From the NCBI RefSeq assembly GCF_914271485.1, contig NZ_CAJZAG010000001.1, positions 868,001 to 932,000 on the forward strand: a DNA stretch of 64,000 nt. Direction: 5' to 3'. Numbering within the stretch: the first letter of the stretch is position 1; every line of letters starts with the position of its first letter. Under the pieces are notes generated by a model, which did not search any database, was not told the DNA's origin, and worked only from the letters and a program-made list of their open reading frames with translations. The stretch is from Cupriavidus pampae (GTDB lineage Bacteria; Pseudomonadota; Gammaproteobacteria; Burkholderiales; Burkholderiaceae). The position numbers were made by a program, and so were the translations under genes. Positions 55,539 through 64,000 of the stretch are shown in pieces.

Positions 55539-56528
55539 GTGAAGAAGTTCAGCAGCATCCTCGCCAGCGCGGGGCTGGCCGTGGGCATGGTGTGTCATGC
55601 GCCCGCGGCGAGTGCGACCCCCGCGGACCAGTGGCCATCCAAACCCATCAAGTACGTCGTGCCGTTCTCGCCGGGCGGCGTGTCGGACGCCACCGCGCGC
55701 ATCGTCGCGGAAGGGTTGTCGCAACGCCTCGGCCAGCCGGTGGTGATCGACAACAAGCCCGGCGTGTCGGGCATCCTCGGCACGCAGGCGGTGGCGCGCG
55801 CGGAGCCGGACGGCTACACGATCATGGGCGGCACCATCACGACGCATGCGGTCAATCCGTTCTTCTACAAGAAGCTCGGCTACGACCCGATCAAGGATTT
55901 CATCCCGGTGAACCTGGTTGGCACGGTCAGTAATGTGCTGGTCGTCGCCAATGACAGCAAATATCAGTCGGTGGAGCAGATCGTCGCGGCGCTCAAGGCC
56001 AAGCCGGGCGGCCTGACGTTCGGCACCGCGGGGCCGGGCAGCTCGCAGCAGCTCTCGGGCCAGCTGTTCCAGAGCATCACCGGCACGCAGCTGCAACAGA
56101 TCTCGTACAAGGGTGGCGCCGCCGCGATGACGGACCTGATCGGCGGGCAGATCGACCTCGTGTTCGAGACCGTGGCCGCGGCCAAGCCGATGCTCGACGG
56201 CAAGCGTGTGCGCGCGCTCGGCGTGACGTCGTCGCATGTATTGCCGAGCCTGCCCGATGTGCGGCCGCTCGCGGAGCAGGGCATCAAGGGCTTCGAAATG
56301 CAGTCATGGCAGGGGGTCTTCGCGCCGGCGGGAACTCCGCGTCCGATCGTGGACCGGCTGGGCAAGGAGATTGCCGCGGTGGTGGCATCGCCGGCGGTGC
56401 AGCAGCGGCTGCGCACGCTGGGGGTGGAGCCCGAAGGCAAGACCACCGATGCCTTCGTCGCGTTTCAGCGCGCCGAAGTGAAGAAGTGGGGCAAGGTGAT
56501 TCAGGACGCCGGCGTGGTGCCGGAGTAA
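55539..56528 (+). CDS. Bug family tripartite tricarboxylate transporter substrate-binding protein
   Basis: 329 residues: signal peptide (SSILASAGLAVGMVCHAPAASA), WPSKPIKYVVPFSPGGVSDATAR, VVIDNKPGVSGILGTQAVAR, YDPIKDFIPVNLVG, SYKGGAAAMTDLIGGQIDLVF, WQGVFAPAGTPRPIV. In operon with the HpcH/HpaI aldolase. Its last 28 bases overlap the end of the convergent histidine kinase gene. Confidence 0.95.
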   Translation: MKKFSSILASAGLAVGMVCHAPAASATPADQWPSKPIKYVVPFSPGGVSDATARIVAEGLSQRLGQPVVIDNKPGVSGILGTQAVARAEPDGYTIMGGTITTHAVNPFFYKKLGYDPIKDFIPVNLVGTVSNVLVVANDSKYQSVEQIVAALKAKPGGLTFGTAGPGSSQQLSGQLFQSITGTQLQQISYKGGAAAMTDLIGGQIDLVFETVAAAKPMLDGKRVRALGVTSSHVLPSLPDVRPLAEQGIKGFEMQSWQGVFAPAGTPRPIVDRLGKEIAAVVASPAVQQRLRTLGVEPEGKTTDAFVAFQRAEVKKWGKVIQDAGVVPE

Positions 56529-57472
56529 GCGTCGATCTCGGCGTCGATGTCAGCGTCAAGCTCGGCGCGGAGGCAGGCAGGCGTGCTTGCCTCCTGATAT
56601 GGCAGCGTGACCGTGGCACGCGTGCCGCCCTCGTGCGGCAGCAGTTCGATCCGGCCTTCATGCGCGGCCACGATCGTCTTGCACACAAACAGCCCCATGC
56701 CCATGCCATGGGGCTTGGTGCTGAACAACGGCTCGAACAAACGGTTCGCCAGCTGCGGATCGATGCCATCGCCACGGTCGTCAACGTGAATCCGCAGCAG
56801 GCCTCGCGCTGCCTCCCATCCCACATCTAGTTGCCGCCGCTGCGCCGGTACACCGACCATCGCCTCCGCGCCGTTCGTCATCAGGTTGATCATGACCTGC
56901 TGCAACTGCGTGCGGTCCGCATATAGCTGCGTATCGCGCGAGTCGTCCGCGATCCGCAGCGTCACCTGCATCGACTGCAAGGTGGCGCCGATCATTGCCA
57001 CCGCCTCGTGCAGGGCATCGGCAACGCTGAATCGGGTCATCTGCGGCTCCACCTGACGGGCGCTCGCGCGCAGGCCGCTTACGATCGTGCTCGCACGCGC
57101 CGCGCACGCGGTGATATGCCGCAGGGTCTCGCGGGCATTGTCGATATCGGGCACGCTGCGATCGAGCCAGCGCAGGCCGGCGCGCGCCGAGGTATCGAGC
57201 GCCGTGATCGGCTGCGCTACTTCGTGCACGATCGATGCCACCAGCTCTCCCATCGCCCGGAGCCGGTTGGCGCTCGCCAGTTCCATCATCGCCGCGCGGA
57301 GTTGCGCCTCCGCATTGCTACGCTGCGCACGCTCCAGCGACAGATGGCCGTGCAGTCGCGCGTTTTCCTCCGCAAACGCCACCAGCAACGCTTCTGTATC
57401 GAATGCCTCGAGCTTCTGGGCATGGCTCGCCCCCACCGCGTTGAGATCGTTATTCATCTTGCTGCTCTCCAT
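56501..57472 (-). CDS. Soluble sensor histidine kinase (orphan)
   Basis: 323 residues, no membrane helix. N-terminal 70 residues look like a coiled coil (ENARLHGHLSLERAQRSNAEAQ), then HisKA with phospho-acceptor His83 in VASIVHEVAQPITAL, and HATPase_c: NLMTNGAEAM (N box), DDRGDGID (G1), FEPLFSTKPHGMGMGLFVCK (G2). No response regulator is adjacent. MNNDL six codons in is an alternative start. It is divergent from a TetR gene. Confidence 0.92.
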   Translation of the reverse strand: MESSKMNNDLNAVGASHAQKLEAFDTEALLVAFAEENARLHGHLSLERAQRSNAEAQLRAAMMELASANRLRAMGELVASIVHEVAQPITALDTSARAGLRWLDRSVPDIDNARETLRHITACAARASTIVSGLRASARQVEPQMTRFSVADALHEAVAMIGATLQSMQVTLRIADDSRDTQLYADRTQLQQVMINLMTNGAEAMVGVPAQRRQLDVGWEAARGLLRIHVDDRGDGIDPQLANRLFEPLFSTKPHGMGMGLFVCKTIVAAHEGRIELLPHEGGTRATVTLPYQEASTPACLRAELDADIDAEIDAYSGTTPAS

Positions 57473-57681
57473 TCATGTAGTGAGCGCTCCATGAACCAAA
57501 CTGTAGCAGACGATTTGAAGAAAGTGCAATGACAAATTGAGACAGAACCGTATCAAGCGAAATCCAGCGGCGGCGAAAGCAAATTGAGATATAAGTCTAT
57601 CTCATTGTTTTTAAATATAAATGCTCTGCTTTGTATCGTATTGTTGCTGCGTCATCCGAAGCCCTGTATCATCCGTTCATA

Positions 57682-57701
57682 CATGTAGCGTTCCCTACAT
57701 G
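57682..57701. promoter_or_regulatory. CATGTAG inverted repeat, candidate TetR operator
   Basis: CATGTAG (57682-57688), six bases, CTACATG (57695-57701), just before the TetR start at 57720. A further CATGTAG half-site stands at 57474, beside the histidine kinase start. The 247-base spacer is AT-rich and less GC-rich than neighbouring DNA. Confidence 0.6.
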
Positions 57702-57719
57702 AATGCAGACAGGAAGCCT

Positions 57720-58394
57720 ATGACGCAGTCAGACAAGAAAGCCGTGCGTGGCACCGGCGTGCGGGAAGCCGCCGCACAGGCTGGCCGCGAGAACATTCTT
57801 CGCGCGGCGACCAAGGTGTTTGCGCGATACGGCTACGACGGCGGAAGCGTGGAGAAGATCTCGAAGCTCGCCAAGTCGCACGACCGCATGATCTATTACT
57901 ACTTCGGCAGCAAGGAGAACCTGTTCATCGCGGTGCTGGAGGGGATCTACCAGCGGATGGATGAAGCCGAGGCCAAGGTCGCGCCCGATGCGTCCACGCC
58001 CGTGGCGGCGTTGAAGACCGTGATCCGATTCAAGCTCGACTATTACCGGCGCAATCCGGATTTCGTCACGCTGCTCAACACCGAGAATCTGCACAAGGGT
58101 CGGCACGTCTCCAAGTCCGGGCGGCAGGGCGAGTATTCGTCGCACGCGGTCGATATCATCGCGAAGATTCTCGCGAGCGGCGTCGAGCAGGGCCTGTTCC
58201 GGCCCGATCTCAAGGCGCGCGATGTGTTCCTGCTGATTGCCTCGGCCGCTTACTTCTACACCTCCAATCGCTATACGTTATCGGCGTTCCTCGGCGAGGA
58301 GCTCGACACACCCGAGGCCGTGCAGAACTGGGAAGCGTTCGTGACCGACTCCGTGCTTCGCACCGTGCGCGCGGATGCGCGGCCTGCTATCTAG
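57720..58394 (+). CDS. TetR-family transcriptional regulator
   Basis: 224 residues from the ATG at 57720 (MTQSDKKAV), preceded by AGGAAG; the frame is open further up but without a ribosome site. Helix-turn-helix in ILRAATKVFARYGYDGGSVEKISKLAKSHDRMIYYYFGSKENLF, then a TetR C-terminal ligand domain with KLDYYRRNPDFVTLLNTENLHKG. It precedes the molybdenum hydroxylase genes by 45 bases and may regulate them. Confidence 0.93.
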   Translation: MTQSDKKAVRGTGVREAAAQAGRENILRAATKVFARYGYDGGSVEKISKLAKSHDRMIYYYFGSKENLFIAVLEGIYQRMDEAEAKVAPDASTPVAALKTVIRFKLDYYRRNPDFVTLLNTENLHKGRHVSKSGRQGEYSSHAVDIIAKILASGVEQGLFRPDLKARDVFLLIASAAYFYTSNRYTLSAFLGEELDTPEAVQNWEAFVTDSVLRTVRADARPAI

Positions 58395-58439
58395 GCAGGC
58401 CTGGTTGGAGAAGCAGGGCATTTTCGGTAGCATGCCGCG

Positions 58440-59327
58440 ATGACTTATTTTCGTGCCACGACCTGCGACGAAGCGCTCGCCAGGCTTGCAGAACGCAACC
58501 CACATGATGGGCGCCATCGACGCATCGTCTGTGGCGCGACGGATTGCTTCGCCGAGGCGGCGCTGGTGCCGGCGGCTTTCGACTGGGTGGATATCAGCCG
58601 GATCGAGGCACTGCGACGCATCGCGCGCGATGGCCGGACGGTCAGGATCGGCGCTGCGGCCAGTTGGGAAGATATTCTTGCCACGTCGTGGTTGCCGGCT
58701 TCGCTGCGGCAGGCCGCGCAAGGCGTAGGGTCGCGGCAGATCCGCGTGCAGGGCACGCTGGGCGGCAACCTTTGCCATGCGTCGCCGGTGGCGGATGGCA
58801 TGCCGCCGTTGCTGGCGCTCGATGCGCAGGTGGAGTTGGCCAGCGCGCGTGGGGGGCGTCGCCTGCCGTTGCTCGCATTCGTAACCGGACCGCGCGACAT
58901 TGCGCTGCATCCGGACGAACTGCTGGTGGCGATCGAGTTCGCTTTGCCACGCGACGACGCCCGCACCGCGTTTATCAAATGCACGAACCGCGACGGTTCG
59001 GCATTGGCGGTGGTGTCCGCCGCGGTCCATGTGCGCGTGGGCGACAACAGTCGTATTGCCGAGATCGCCGTGGTCGTTGGTGGTGCGTCGCCGGTGGCAC
59101 GGCGCATGCATGCGATCGAGGCGGCGCTGATGGGGCGGCCCATCGATGCGTTGGCTGCGATCGTTGGTAGCGTCGAGAGCGTTGCAAGCGCGCCGCTGCC
59201 AGAGCTGGCGCCGATCGACGATGGGCGTGGCACCGCCGCGCATCGCACTGCGCTGGTGCGCGTGGCCATTGCCCGTGCACTGACATCCTGCCTGGAGGAG
59301 TCCCACCATGGCGCATCTTTCGTTTGA
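58440..59327 (+). CDS. FAD-binding subunit of a molybdenum hydroxylase
   Basis: 295 residues of the xanthine dehydrogenase/CO dehydrogenase medium subunit: CGATDCFAEAAL (FAD phosphate), then GVGSRQIRVQGTLGGNLCHASPVADGMPPLLALDAQVELAS, and a C-terminal domain with VVVGGASPVARR. Passes electrons from the 2Fe-2S clusters to FAD. Overlaps the next gene by 20 bases. Confidence 0.93.
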   Translation: MTYFRATTCDEALARLAERNPHDGRHRRIVCGATDCFAEAALVPAAFDWVDISRIEALRRIARDGRTVRIGAAASWEDILATSWLPASLRQAAQGVGSRQIRVQGTLGGNLCHASPVADGMPPLLALDAQVELASARGGRRLPLLAFVTGPRDIALHPDELLVAIEFALPRDDARTAFIKCTNRDGSALAVVSAAVHVRVGDNSRIAEIAVVVGGASPVARRMHAIEAALMGRPIDALAAIVGSVESVASAPLPELAPIDDGRGTAAHRTALVRVAIARALTSCLEESHHGASFV

Positions 59328-62190
59328 CGATCCGCTGGTAGCGGAGATCGGAGCAACGGCGCCTACGGTGTCCAGATTGCCCGAGCCGGTTACGTCGGCC
59401 CATTGGGTGGAGATCAACGGTACCCAACATCCGCTGCCTGACGACCTTTCGCGCCGCGCGCTCGACTTCCTGCGTTCGGACCTGCGCCTGTTCGGCACCA
59501 AGGAAGGCTGCCGCCAGGGCGATTGCGGCAGCTGCACGGTACTTGTCGATGGCGAGCCACGTTATGCGTGTCTGATTCCGGCGGGCCAGCTCATCGGCCG
59601 TAGCGTCGTCACCGTGGAAGGCCTGGCCACCGGCACGCAATGCGGCAGCCGCCTGCAATCGGCATTGCTTGCGCATCAAGCCGTGCAGTGCGGATTCTGC
59701 ACGCCCGGCATGCTGACCACTGCGGCCGCCGCCATCGACGCAGGCCGCGTGACTGATCGCGCCACCGCGCGGGCCGCGATCGATGGGGTCTTGTGCCGTT
59801 GTACCGGTTACCAGAAGATCATCGACGCCGTGGCCGAGGTCGGCTGCGGCGGCGCGGCCCGGCCGTGCACGCGCCAGACGCCCGGCAGCCATGCGGTGGG
59901 CGTGCCGCTGACGCGGCTGGACGGCCCCGAGAAGGTCGATGGTTCGCAATGCTTCGGCGCCGACGGCTATCCGGTGGGCAGTCTCGTCGTGCGTGCGGTC
60001 CGCAGTCCGTATCATCGCGCGCGCTTTACGCTTGGCGACGCTGCCGCGGTGCAGACGTTTGTCGCGCGCCATCCCGGTGTGTATCGCGTGCTCACGCATG
60101 CCGATGTGCCGGGCATCAACCTGCACGGCGTGGCCGGGCCCTATGCGGACCAACCGGTATTGCCCCGCGATGAGGCGCGCCACTTTCTCGAGGCGGTGGC
60201 GCTGGTCGTCGGTGAACGCGATGCGATGGAAGGGCTCGACCTGAGCGAGCGCGGCGATTTTCCGGTGACATGGCAACCGCTGACGCCGGTATTGACGGTG
60301 CCCGAGGCGACGCGCGACGACAGTCCGCAATTGCACGCCGAACGGCCCGGCAACCTGCTGATTCAAGGCTTCGTGCGCCGTGGCGATACCACCGACGCGC
60401 TGAAGCACGCGACACACGTGGTCAGCGCGACGTTCGAATCGAGCTTTGTTGAACACGCGTACCTCGAACCGGAAGCAGGCTGGGCGCGCCGTGTAGCGGG
60501 TCCAGGCGACATGGGCGGCAATATGGGCGGCGATATGATCGAGGTCCACTCATCGACGCAGGCTCCGCATCCGCATCGTGGTGATCTGGCGCGCATCCTT
60601 GGCGTGGTGCCCGAGCGCGTGCGCGTGGTGGCGACGGCGGTTGGCGGTGGCTTTGGCGGCAAGCTCGATATGACCGTCCAACCGTTGCTTGCGTTGGCCG
60701 CATGGCATGTCGACCGGCCCGTCGCGATGGCGCTTACGCGCGAGGAGTCGATGGCCACCTCGACCAAGCGTCATCCGGGCCGCATGGTTTCCACGATGGG
60801 CGCCGATGCCGACGGCAAGCTGTGTGCGGTGGACTTCGAAGCCGACTTCAATACGGGCGCGTTCGCGTCGTGGGGCACCGCGGTGGCGAACCGCGTGCCC
60901 GTGCATGCGGGCGGGCCTTACGTGCTGCCGCATTACCGCGCGCGCACCCGCGCGATCCACACGCACGTTACGCCGGCCGGCGCGTTTCGCGGCTTTGGCG
61001 TGCCGCAGACGACGATGTCGCAGGAGCAATTGATCGACGAGCTGGCGCGGCGCGCGGGCTTCGATCCGCTCGAATTCCGTGCGCACAACGCGTTGCGGCC
61101 CGGCGACTGCATTCCCACCGGGCAGGTGCTCGACGACAGCGTCGGCCTGCTGGCTTGCCTCGATGCGCTGCGGCCAGCGTGGAAGGCAGCGCAGGCGCGT
61201 GTGGCCACGCTCAATGCGGCAGCGCCCGCGCATCTGCGCCACGGCGTCGGCATTGCCGCGTTCTTCTACGGTTGCGGCAACACCGCGCTGCCGAACCCGT
61301 CGACGGTGCGCTTCGGCGTGCGGCCTGATGGCACCGTGGTGCTGCATCAGGGCGCCGTCGACGCCGGGCAGGGCGCGAACACGGTCATTCCGCAGATTGC
61401 GGCCGATGCGCTGGGCGTGCCGGTGGCCGCTTTGCATTTTGTTGGACCGGATACGCATCTGACACCCGATTGCGGTCGCACTTCGGCCTCGCGGCAGACG
61501 TTTATCACCGGTCGCGCCGCATACCTCGCAGGTACCGCACTGCGGGCGCGGTTGCTCGCATTGGCGGGCGCGGAAGGCGATGCGGTGATCAGCAAGGGGG
61601 CGCACGGCGTTGCCGTCAACGGCCGCACGCTCGACCTCAGCACGCTGCCGGTGGACGAGCATGGTTATGCCGTTGCGGCCGAGGAAAGTTTCGATCCGCC
61701 GATCACCGTGCTCGATGACGAAGGGCAGGGCAGCCCGTATGCGACGTATGCATTCGGCGCGCAATTCGCGGAAGTGGTCGTGGACTGCGACACCGGCCGC
61801 GTGCGCGTGAAGAAGGTCGTGGCCGCGCATGACGTTGGCCGCATGGTCAATCCGACGCTGCTTGCAGGGCAGGTTGAAGGCGCGGTGGCGCAAGGGGTGG
61901 GGCTGGCGCTGATGGAGAAATATCATCCCGGCGGTGGCAACAACCTGCACGACTATCTGATTCCGACCGTGCACGACATGCCCGAGGTGCAGGCGATCTT
62001 TATCGAAGCGCCGACGGCGCTGGGGCCTTATGGCGCGAAGGGCATCGGCGAACCGGCCCTGGTGCCGACCGCCGCGGCGATTCTCAATGCGTTGCGCGAT
62101 GCCATCGGCGTGCGGGTGTACGAGGCGCCGGCCACGCCCGATGTGGTGCGTCGCGCGCTGGCGGGGCGCACCGTCGGATACCCCGGGTAA
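59308..62190 (+). CDS. Molybdenum hydroxylase: fused 2Fe-2S and molybdopterin-binding subunit
   Basis: 960 residues. Residues about 35-185 are the two 2Fe-2S domains: plant-type cluster Cys68, 73, 76 and 88 (GTKEGCRQGDCGSCTVL), then QCGFCTPGM and LCRCTGYQ. The rest is the Mo-binding part: VPLTRLDGPEKVDGSQCF, VGGGFGGKLDM, AGAFRGFGVPQ, DAGQGANTVIPQI and the catalytic Glu915 in KGIGEPALVP. Usually the small and large subunits are separate, or fused with FAD between. The substrate (purine, aldehyde or N-heterocycle) is not evident. GCRQGDCG and Glu915 intact suggest activity. Confidence 0.94.
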   Translation: MAHLSFDDPLVAEIGATAPTVSRLPEPVTSAHWVEINGTQHPLPDDLSRRALDFLRSDLRLFGTKEGCRQGDCGSCTVLVDGEPRYACLIPAGQLIGRSVVTVEGLATGTQCGSRLQSALLAHQAVQCGFCTPGMLTTAAAAIDAGRVTDRATARAAIDGVLCRCTGYQKIIDAVAEVGCGGAARPCTRQTPGSHAVGVPLTRLDGPEKVDGSQCFGADGYPVGSLVVRAVRSPYHRARFTLGDAAAVQTFVARHPGVYRVLTHADVPGINLHGVAGPYADQPVLPRDEARHFLEAVALVVGERDAMEGLDLSERGDFPVTWQPLTPVLTVPEATRDDSPQLHAERPGNLLIQGFVRRGDTTDALKHATHVVSATFESSFVEHAYLEPEAGWARRVAGPGDMGGNMGGDMIEVHSSTQAPHPHRGDLARILGVVPERVRVVATAVGGGFGGKLDMTVQPLLALAAWHVDRPVAMALTREESMATSTKRHPGRMVSTMGADADGKLCAVDFEADFNTGAFASWGTAVANRVPVHAGGPYVLPHYRARTRAIHTHVTPAGAFRGFGVPQTTMSQEQLIDELARRAGFDPLEFRAHNALRPGDCIPTGQVLDDSVGLLACLDALRPAWKAAQARVATLNAAAPAHLRHGVGIAAFFYGCGNTALPNPSTVRFGVRPDGTVVLHQGAVDAGQGANTVIPQIAADALGVPVAALHFVGPDTHLTPDCGRTSASRQTFITGRAAYLAGTALRARLLALAGAEGDAVISKGAHGVAVNGRTLDLSTLPVDEHGYAVAAEESFDPPITVLDDEGQGSPYATYAFGAQFAEVVVDCDTGRVRVKKVVAAHDVGRMVNPTLLAGQVEGAVAQGVGLALMEKYHPGGGNNLHDYLIPTVHDMPEVQAIFIEAPTALGPYGAKGIGEPALVPTAAAILNALRDAIGVRVYEAPATPDVVRRALAGRTVGYPG

Positions 62191-62224
62191 CTCCCTCACG
62201 CTCTCGCGCTCAATTTTTAATTAT

Positions 62225-62234
62225 TGAACGTTCA
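62225..62234. promoter_or_regulatory. TGAACGTTCA palindrome before the MFS gene
   Basis: A perfect 10-base palindrome (TGAACGTTCA) in an AT-rich stretch 55 bases before the GTG of the transporter gene. TetR-family repressors often use such sites. Assignment is inference. Confidence 0.5.
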
Positions 62235-62288
62235 GTCCATAACGACTACCATGCGGGTCGGCAATCGAAGCCACAACAGCGAGGAACT

Positions 62289-63608
62289 GTGACGACAACG
62301 CGGGTGGATGAAAACGCCGTCAAGGGGAGCACGGCATTGGGCTGGTACAAGGAACTTGACCAGAAGGGGCGGCGCGCGTTCACCGCCTCGTTCGCGGGCT
62401 GGGCGACCGACGCGTTCGACTTTATGATCTTCAGCTTCGTGCTTGCGACGCTGATTCATCTGTGGGATCTCGATCGCGGCCAGGCCGGCTTGCTCGGCAC
62501 CATCACGCTGCTGTTCTCGTCGATCGGTGGCTGGGTTGCCGGCATTCTGGCGGATCGCTATGGGCGTGTGATCGTGCTGCAAGGCACGATCCTGTGGTTC
62601 TCGGTGTGCACGCTGGCCATCGGCTTCGCGCAGAACTTCGAGCAGGTCTTCGTGCTGCGCGCGCTGCAGGGGCTTGGCTTTGGTGGCGAGTGGGCGGTCG
62701 GCGCCGTGCTGATCGGCGAGATCGTCCCCGCGAAGCATCGTGGCAAGGCCGTGGGGCTGGTGCAGAGCGGCTGGGCGATCGGCTGGGGTGTTGCGGCGAT
62801 CCTCTATAGCCTCGCGTTCTCGTTCTTACCCGAAGCGATTGCATGGCGCTGCCTGTTCTGGGTCGGCATCCTGCCCGCGCTGCTCGTGTTGTATGTGCGC
62901 CGTTATGTCACTGAGCCCGAGGTGGCAGTGAAGGCCGCGCGCGCGCGGGCGGGCGAGCGTGGGCGTGCCGGCGGGGCACAGTCGATATGGGTCATTTTTT
63001 CACCGCCGTTGTTGCGACGGACGCTGTTCGGTGCGCTGCTGTGCACCGGCATTCAAGGCGGCTATTACGCGATGGCCACGTGGCTGCCGGCTTACCTCAA
63101 GCTCGAGCGCCAGCTCTCGGTGCTCGACACCAGCGGCTATCTGCTCGTGATCATCGGCGGGTCGCTGTGCGGATATATCGTCGGCGCCTTTCTGGTGGAC
63201 TTTTGGGGCCGCCGGCGCAACTTCGTGTTCTTCGCGGCGCTATGTATGGTGTCGGTGTGGGTGTACCTGAGCCTGCCGCTGTCGAATGCGCAGATGTTGT
63301 GGCTGGGCTTTCCGCTGGGTTTTTCGTCATGTGGCATTTTCAGCGGGCTGGGGGCGTACCTCAGCGAGTTGTACCCGTCCACCTGCCGCGCGAACGGGCA
63401 GAGCTTCACTTACAATTTCGGACGCGGTATCGGCGCACTGTTCCCAGGCCTCGTTGGCATGCTGAGCCATTCCACCTCCCTCGCCACGGCCATCGCGATC
63501 TTCGCCGGTGCCGCCTACGGCGTGGTGTTCGTCATGGTGCTGCTGCTACCGGAAACCAAGGGCATGGCGCTCGACGCGCAAGCCTCACCGGGGCAACCCG
63601 GGCACTAG
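62289..63608 (+). CDS. MFS transporter, aromatic/organic acid type
   Basis: 439 residues, about 12 membrane helices, GTG start with GAGGA six bases before it. Resembles the AAHS or SHS group of proton symporters: GWATDAFDFMIFSFVLATLI in helix 1, ADRYGRVIVLQG as the 2-3 loop motif, LRALQGLGFGGEWAVGAVLIGEIVP in helix 4. Probably imports the substrate of the molybdenum hydroxylase coded just upstream. Confidence 0.92.
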   Translation: MTTTRVDENAVKGSTALGWYKELDQKGRRAFTASFAGWATDAFDFMIFSFVLATLIHLWDLDRGQAGLLGTITLLFSSIGGWVAGILADRYGRVIVLQGTILWFSVCTLAIGFAQNFEQVFVLRALQGLGFGGEWAVGAVLIGEIVPAKHRGKAVGLVQSGWAIGWGVAAILYSLAFSFLPEAIAWRCLFWVGILPALLVLYVRRYVTEPEVAVKAARARAGERGRAGGAQSIWVIFSPPLLRRTLFGALLCTGIQGGYYAMATWLPAYLKLERQLSVLDTSGYLLVIIGGSLCGYIVGAFLVDFWGRRRNFVFFAALCMVSVWVYLSLPLSNAQMLWLGFPLGFSSCGIFSGLGAYLSELYPSTCRANGQSFTYNFGRGIGALFPGLVGMLSHSTSLATAIAIFAGAAYGVVFVMVLLLPETKGMALDAQASPGQPGH

Positions 63609-63635
63609 CGATCCCCTTCAAGGAGCGATGTATCC

Positions 63636-64000
63636 ATGTCTGTCCGCCTTGCGATCTTCGACTTCGACGGCACGCTCGCCGATACCTATCCCCTGTTCGC
63701 GGAAGTTCTCAACGGGCTTGCCCGCAAGCACGGCTTCCGTGAGGTAGCGGAAGCCGAACGGCCACGCCTGCGCCGGCTGAGCGCGCAGGACGTTCTGCGC
63801 GAGCTGCAATTGCCGCTATGGAAGGTGCCCGCCGTGCTGGCCGACTTCCGCGCCATCATGCAGTCGCGTATCGGCGAGGTGCGATTGTTCCCGGGTATCG
63901 ATGAGGTCCTGCACCAGATGCTGGACGCGCGCGTGGACGTGGCCGTCACCACCTCCAACTCGAGCGCCAATGTGCAGGCCGTGCTGGGCGCGGCGCTGAT
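63636..64000 (+). CDS. HAD-family hydrolase (3' end outside window)
   Basis: The frame runs past the end of the window. It begins MSVRLAIFDFDGTLADTYPLF, the HAD motif 1 with the nucleophile Asp9 and Asp11, then a helical cap and motif 2 in DVAVTTSNSS. AAGGAG lies 10 bases before the ATG at 63636. Phosphatase of the phosphoglycolate phosphatase type, substrate unknown; 121 residues visible. Confidence 0.9.
   Translation, partial: MSVRLAIFDFDGTLADTYPLFAEVLNGLARKHGFREVAEAERPRLRRLSAQDVLRELQLPLWKVPAVLADFRAIMQSRIGEVRLFPGIDEVLHQMLDARVDVAVTTSNSSANVQAVLGAAL

Overview
The window is GC-rich, densely packed bacterial chromosome with long genes, short gaps and shadow frames on both strands. It reads as a beta-proteobacterium of the Burkholderiaceae, most like Cupriavidus/Ralstonia. 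The evidence is the AcnD/PrpF form of the 2-methylcitrate operon, four Bug-type (TctC) solute-binding proteins with no membrane partners, the DUF3649/PepSY/DUF3325/TonB-receptor iron cluster, and a cbb3-like oxidase. This is inference from gene content. I saw no rRNA, tRNA, CRISPR array, transposase or phage gene.

Layout. 1-3853: aldehyde dehydrogenase (start lies off the window) and a penicillin-acylase-family hydrolase. 3894-10836: three secreted proteins of one unusual paralogous family (crystallin-like modules, and in two of them a GNAT-like tail), interrupted by a glutamine amidotransferase and a DUF1289 protein; a fourth relative lies at 21107-22549. 10924-12054: periplasmic asparaginase. 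12199-20565: propionate catabolism, prpB-prpC-acnD-prpF on the minus strand with divergent prpR; between them lie a clear sigma-54 promoter and two inverted repeats that look like PrpR sites. 20676-26127: two AhpD-like proteins, a membrane J-domain protein, a MocR regulator. 26494-30956: compact cbb3-like oxidase cluster in which CcoN carries a CcoS-like head, followed by CcoO, a monoheme cytochrome c, Sco and a membrane protein. 31084-34624: HD-GYP protein, PurT, LysR regulator.

34769-38120: Bug protein, MmgE/PrpD protein and D-2-hydroxyacid dehydrogenase, controlled by the divergent LysR. 38371-44064: NUDIX-lactamase fusion, DNA polymerase II with a small coupled gene, Bug protein. 44391-49043: iron uptake operon behind a Fur-box-like site. 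49101-53648: trypsin-like protease, Bug protein, S9 peptidase. 53677-56528: LysR regulator with a perfect palindrome at its start, divergent HpcH/HpaI aldolase and Bug protein. 56501-58394: orphan histidine kinase and TetR regulator. 58440-63608: molybdenum hydroxylase (FAD subunit, and a fused 2Fe-2S/Mo subunit) and an MFS transporter. 63636-64000: start of a HAD phosphatase that runs off the window.

A family of GC-rich hairpin repeats (CTCCCCTCTCCCT..AGGGAGAGGGG) sits between genes at 16036, 24635, 30072, 32331 and 38125. The most unusual content is the secreted crystallin/GNAT-like family, the CcoS-CcoN fusion oxidase, and the repeat array that stays open in frame upstream of a membrane protein.
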